Shown: in pieces, positions 14,956-17,086 of the stretch
Layout of the letters: each line of letters starts with the position of its first letter
How positions within the stretch are numbered: the first letter of the stretch is position 1
NCBI GenBank assembly: GCA_937900045.1
Contig: CALCEB010000285.1
Span: 1-17,086, forward strand
Source: an uncultured Acidobacteriota bacterium
GTDB lineage: Bacteria; Acidobacteriota; Terriglobia; UBA7540
Reading direction: 5' to 3'
DNA length: 17,086 nucleotides
Position numbers and translations under genes: made by a program
The notes under the pieces: model-generated
Databases searched by the model: none
Told to the model about the DNA's origin: nothing
Seen by the model: only the letters and a program-made list of their open reading frames with translations

Positions 14956-16767
14956 TCACTTGCTTCCATACCGTTCCGTCTTGAAGGTCCCCACGCCTTC
15001 CTTGATCCAAATGGTCTGATTCGTTTCGACATTCTTCACACGGTCCACCATTCCGCTCGGCCATTTCACCTCAACTAAATCGACTTCTTCTAATGGGCCC
15101 AAGCCAAAGTGCAGCCGCAGCTCGTTCTGGGAAATGTAGCTGCCGCCGCTGCGCACTTCGTCAATCTGAGAGTGCGATCCCGCCACCACGCGGACGCGCG
15201 CGCCAATGCTGGAGCGGTTGGACTTCACTCCAATCACTTTAACCTTCAGCCACCGGTTGTGGTTACCTCCAATATTGTACAAGAGCGTAGGAGTATCATT
15301 CATGTTGTTAACCACCACGTCGACGCCGCCATCATTGTCAAAATCGCCGAAGGCTACGCCGCGCGCGGAGCGCAGAAGAGAGACTCCGGGCCCGGCGCGG
15401 CTCGAAACATCCTCGAACCGGCCATTGCGCAAATTCCGGTAGACGATCTTCGGCTCTTTGAAAGGCTCATCGATGCCGGCGCGCTCGACCTCCGGATAAA
15501 CATGTCCGTTGGCGAGGAAGATGTCCGCCCAACCGTCGTTATTCAAGTCCGCAAAACCGCAGCCCCAGCCGAGCCATCGCGTGTTCAAGCCGATGCCCGC
15601 GTCGAAAGTGGCGTCGGAAAACGACCCGTGGCCGTCATTCAAATAGAGGCTCGAAGTATCATCTGAAAAATTGGTTTTGAAAATATCAAGCCAGCCGTCG
15701 CAATTATAGTCTCCAGCGGTGGCTCCCATCCCGGCCTGCGTATTTCCGTCGCCGTTCAAGCCGCAGCCCGCAGCAATGCCAATGTCCGTGAAGGTTCCAT
15801 CGCGGTTGTTGTGATAAAGGATGCTGGGCGTAGAGTCGCAAGCGACGTAGATGTCCGGCCAACCGTCATTGTCGAAGTCGCCGGTCAGGGCTGTAAAGCA
15901 GTAATGTCCGGGCGTTTTCAGAATGCCCGCTTTTTCGGTTACATCAGTAAAAGTTCCGTCACCGTTGTTGTGGTAGAGAAGATTGGCGGAGGGCGGTAAC
16001 CCTCGCGGCCCACACATCACCGGAACGCCCTTCCAATGACAGTACTTGCCGGAACCCAATGCCGGAGCTTCCTTCAAGTTCAAGGCCACGTAGTTGGCTA
16101 TAAACAAGTCCAGATGGCCATCACGGTCATAGTCAACAAAGCAGGCGCCCGTATTCCAACGAGGCAGCGGACCCGGTTGATACAGGCCGGCCCTCAACGC
16201 CACATCGGTGAAAGTCCCATCGCCGTTATTGTGGTAGAGCGCGTTTTGCCCCCAATAGGTAATGAACAGATCGTCCCAGCCGTCGTTGTCATAATCGCCA
16301 ATACAGACGCCTTGACCCCATCCGGTGCGCTGCAAGCCTGCCTTCTCCGTGATATCGGTGAACGTGCCGTTTCGGTTATTGTGGTAGAGATGGTTCGTTG
16401 GCCCCTGGTTCTTGGGAAAGCCCGCGATCGTGGTCCCATTCACCATGAAAATGTCCGGCCATCCGTCATTGTCGTAATCAAAAAAGGCGATGCCGCATCC
16501 GGTGGTCTCAATGATCCAGCGTTTGGTGATGTTGTTGCCAAAAACACAACCATCCCGAAGGCCGGCTTGGTCCGCCACATCAACCAACTTCACTCCGAAA
16601 GGCGACCTTGGCTTGATGGACGCGCTGAATGGATCGGATGCCGCTGGGACTTCGTGGGACCATGCAGGAACCTGCCCAGCGGCGGCAAGCGGGATACCCA
16701 CTACGGCAACGGATCGCAAAAAATCTCTTCGTGAAGGGAGCTTGATTTTGTCCTCCAAATCCAACAT
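14956..16767 (-). CDS. Exported CRTAC1-family protein: seven FG-GAP/VCBS repeats plus ASPIC/UnbV domain
   Basis: The 603-residue product begins with a Tat export signal: SRRDFL at 12-17, a hydrophobic stretch to about 30, then an Ala-rich cleavage region. The body is a beta-propeller built from seven repeats, each with a calcium-loop motif of the DxDxDG type, starting at D97, D158, D212, D297, D353 (DYNCDG), D407 (DLNNDG) and D475. Between them runs a second repeated segment, LYHNN-GTFTDV-AGL. The insertion CHWKGVPVMCGPRGLP near 243-258, with two cysteines, is typical of this bacterial CRTAC1 group. Residues about 503-590 form the ASPIC/UnbV domain, with IGARVRVVAG, GGSYISQNELRLHFGLG and VEVKWPSG. 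Such proteins are extracytoplasmic and probably bind surface ligands or carbohydrate, but function is poorly known. GGAGG lies just 2 bases before the ATG at 16767, so a TTG one codon later is an alternative start. It is transcribed towards the efflux block. Confidence 0.93.
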   Translation of the reverse strand: MLDLEDKIKLPSRRDFLRSVAVVGIPLAAAGQVPAWSHEVPAASDPFSASIKPRSPFGVKLVDVADQAGLRDGCVFGNNITKRWIIETTGCGIAFFDYDNDGWPDIFMVNGTTIAGFPKNQGPTNHLYHNNRNGTFTDITEKAGLQRTGWGQGVCIGDYDNDGWDDLFITYWGQNALYHNNGDGTFTDVALRAGLYQPGPLPRWNTGACFVDYDRDGHLDLFIANYVALNLKEAPALGSGKYCHWKGVPVMCGPRGLPPSANLLYHNNGDGTFTDVTEKAGILKTPGHYCFTALTGDFDNDGWPDIYVACDSTPSILYHNNRDGTFTDIGIAAGCGLNGDGNTQAGMGATAGDYNCDGWLDIFKTNFSDDTSSLYLNDGHGSFSDATFDAGIGLNTRWLGWGCGFADLNNDGWADIFLANGHVYPEVERAGIDEPFKEPKIVYRNLRNGRFEDVSSRAGPGVSLLRSARGVAFGDFDNDGGVDVVVNNMNDTPTLLYNIGGNHNRWLKVKVIGVKSNRSSIGARVRVVAGSHSQIDEVRSGGSYISQNELRLHFGLGPLEEVDLVEVKWPSGMVDRVKNVETNQTIWIKEGVGTFKTERYGSK

Positions 16768-17086
16768 ATCCTCCGGCTCGGAGTGTTGAGCGACTTGCCC
16801 TCTGGGGTATCAAGGAGCGGCCCAGATGACACAACGCTCAGACCTCAACATAAAAGATAGCCTAAAGGCATGATTCTTGGCACCAGAGAGATTTCACCAT
16901 TCTAAAGAGCCGATCCTTCAGCTATTTCGGAACGTAGGCGCTTGCCAATTAATCCTGCCCGGTAAGATGGCCTTTGCGCTTCAAGGCAGCCCCGCATGGA
17001 GGCAGCCCCCTATTTTCGCATTAAAAAACTTGGGTTCTGCGCAAGAATTTGGCGAAAGGCGCATTCTAGGCTGCTTTCTGGATGGT
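16768..17086. other. Gene-free right end of the window
   Basis: These 319 bases lie upstream of the CRTAC1 gene and should contain its promoter on the minus strand, but I could not pick a convincing -35/-10 pair. GGCAGCCCC occurs twice, at 16985-16993 and 17001-17009. A plus-strand frame opens at an ATG at 16996 and runs off the end, but it has no ribosome site and no recognisable sequence. Confidence 0.4.

Noticed and set aside
16036..16734. Plus-strand open frame of 232 codons, and a 185-codon one at 15109-15666
   Set aside because: Both are antisense to the repeated CRTAC1 gene. Their repeated valine/isoleucine pattern simply mirrors the DxDxDG repeats of the true gene.
14956..16767. Tandem DNA repeats (recurring TTGTGGTAGAGA-like words) as a CRISPR or satellite array
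   Set aside because: The spacing and divergence follow the protein repeats of the CRTAC1 gene, and the reading frame is continuous.
16996..17086. Plus-strand frame from an ATG to the end of the window
   Set aside because: Only about 30 codons are visible, with no ribosome site, no promoter and no recognisable sequence.

Overview
The window reads as a piece of a Gram-negative, moderately GC-rich chromosome, and Acidobacteriota or a close relative is my best guess. The grounds are inference from gene content: an IS1380-type transposase, a seven-repeat CRTAC1/ASPIC-UnbV protein with the CGPRGLP signature and a Tat signal, an RND pump with a 'VAN' motif in place of the usual 'AKN', and a type A RNase P RNA. 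No taxonomic marker was searched.

Layout, left to right. Positions 1-473 hold the 5' part of an IS1380-family transposase on the minus strand; it carries a one-base frameshift and runs off the window. Positions 474-947 have no convincing gene, only an open stretch without a start codon and a perfect 10-bp stem-loop. Three plus-strand genes follow: a class I SAM methyltransferase (948-1625), a secreted right-handed parallel beta-helix protein (1741-3390) and a D-glucuronyl C5-epimerase-domain protein (3747-4844), the last with its own sigma70-like promoter and a strong Shine-Dalgarno before a GTG start. This looks like one end of a cluster that makes or modifies a uronic-acid-containing polysaccharide.

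Positions 4845-6039 contain no protein gene. They hold a REP-like palindromic element (about 4851-4946), an extended -10 promoter (5250-5258) and the RNase P RNA gene rnpB (about 5266-5775). That RNA keeps all the universally conserved blocks but is enlarged by extra hairpins.

Positions 6040-14787 form one plus-strand block: TolC-like outer-membrane channel, RND inner-membrane pump, periplasmic membrane-fusion lipoprotein, sensor histidine kinase, and OmpR/PhoB-type response regulator. Gaps are 3, 71, 48 and about 175 bases. Together they would make a tripartite efflux machine with a dedicated two-component controller. The order OMF-RND-MFP is the reverse of the more familiar MFP-RND-OMF, and the pump lacks the transmembrane lysine of the classical AcrB proton relay.

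A nested inverted repeat (14789-14859) separates this block from the convergent minus-strand CRTAC1/FG-GAP gene (14956-16767). The last 319 bases show no gene I can support. I did not find a clearly undescribed multi-gene defence or mobile system. The best leads are the epimerase/beta-helix pair, the divergent RND proton-relay residues, and the expanded RNase P RNA.
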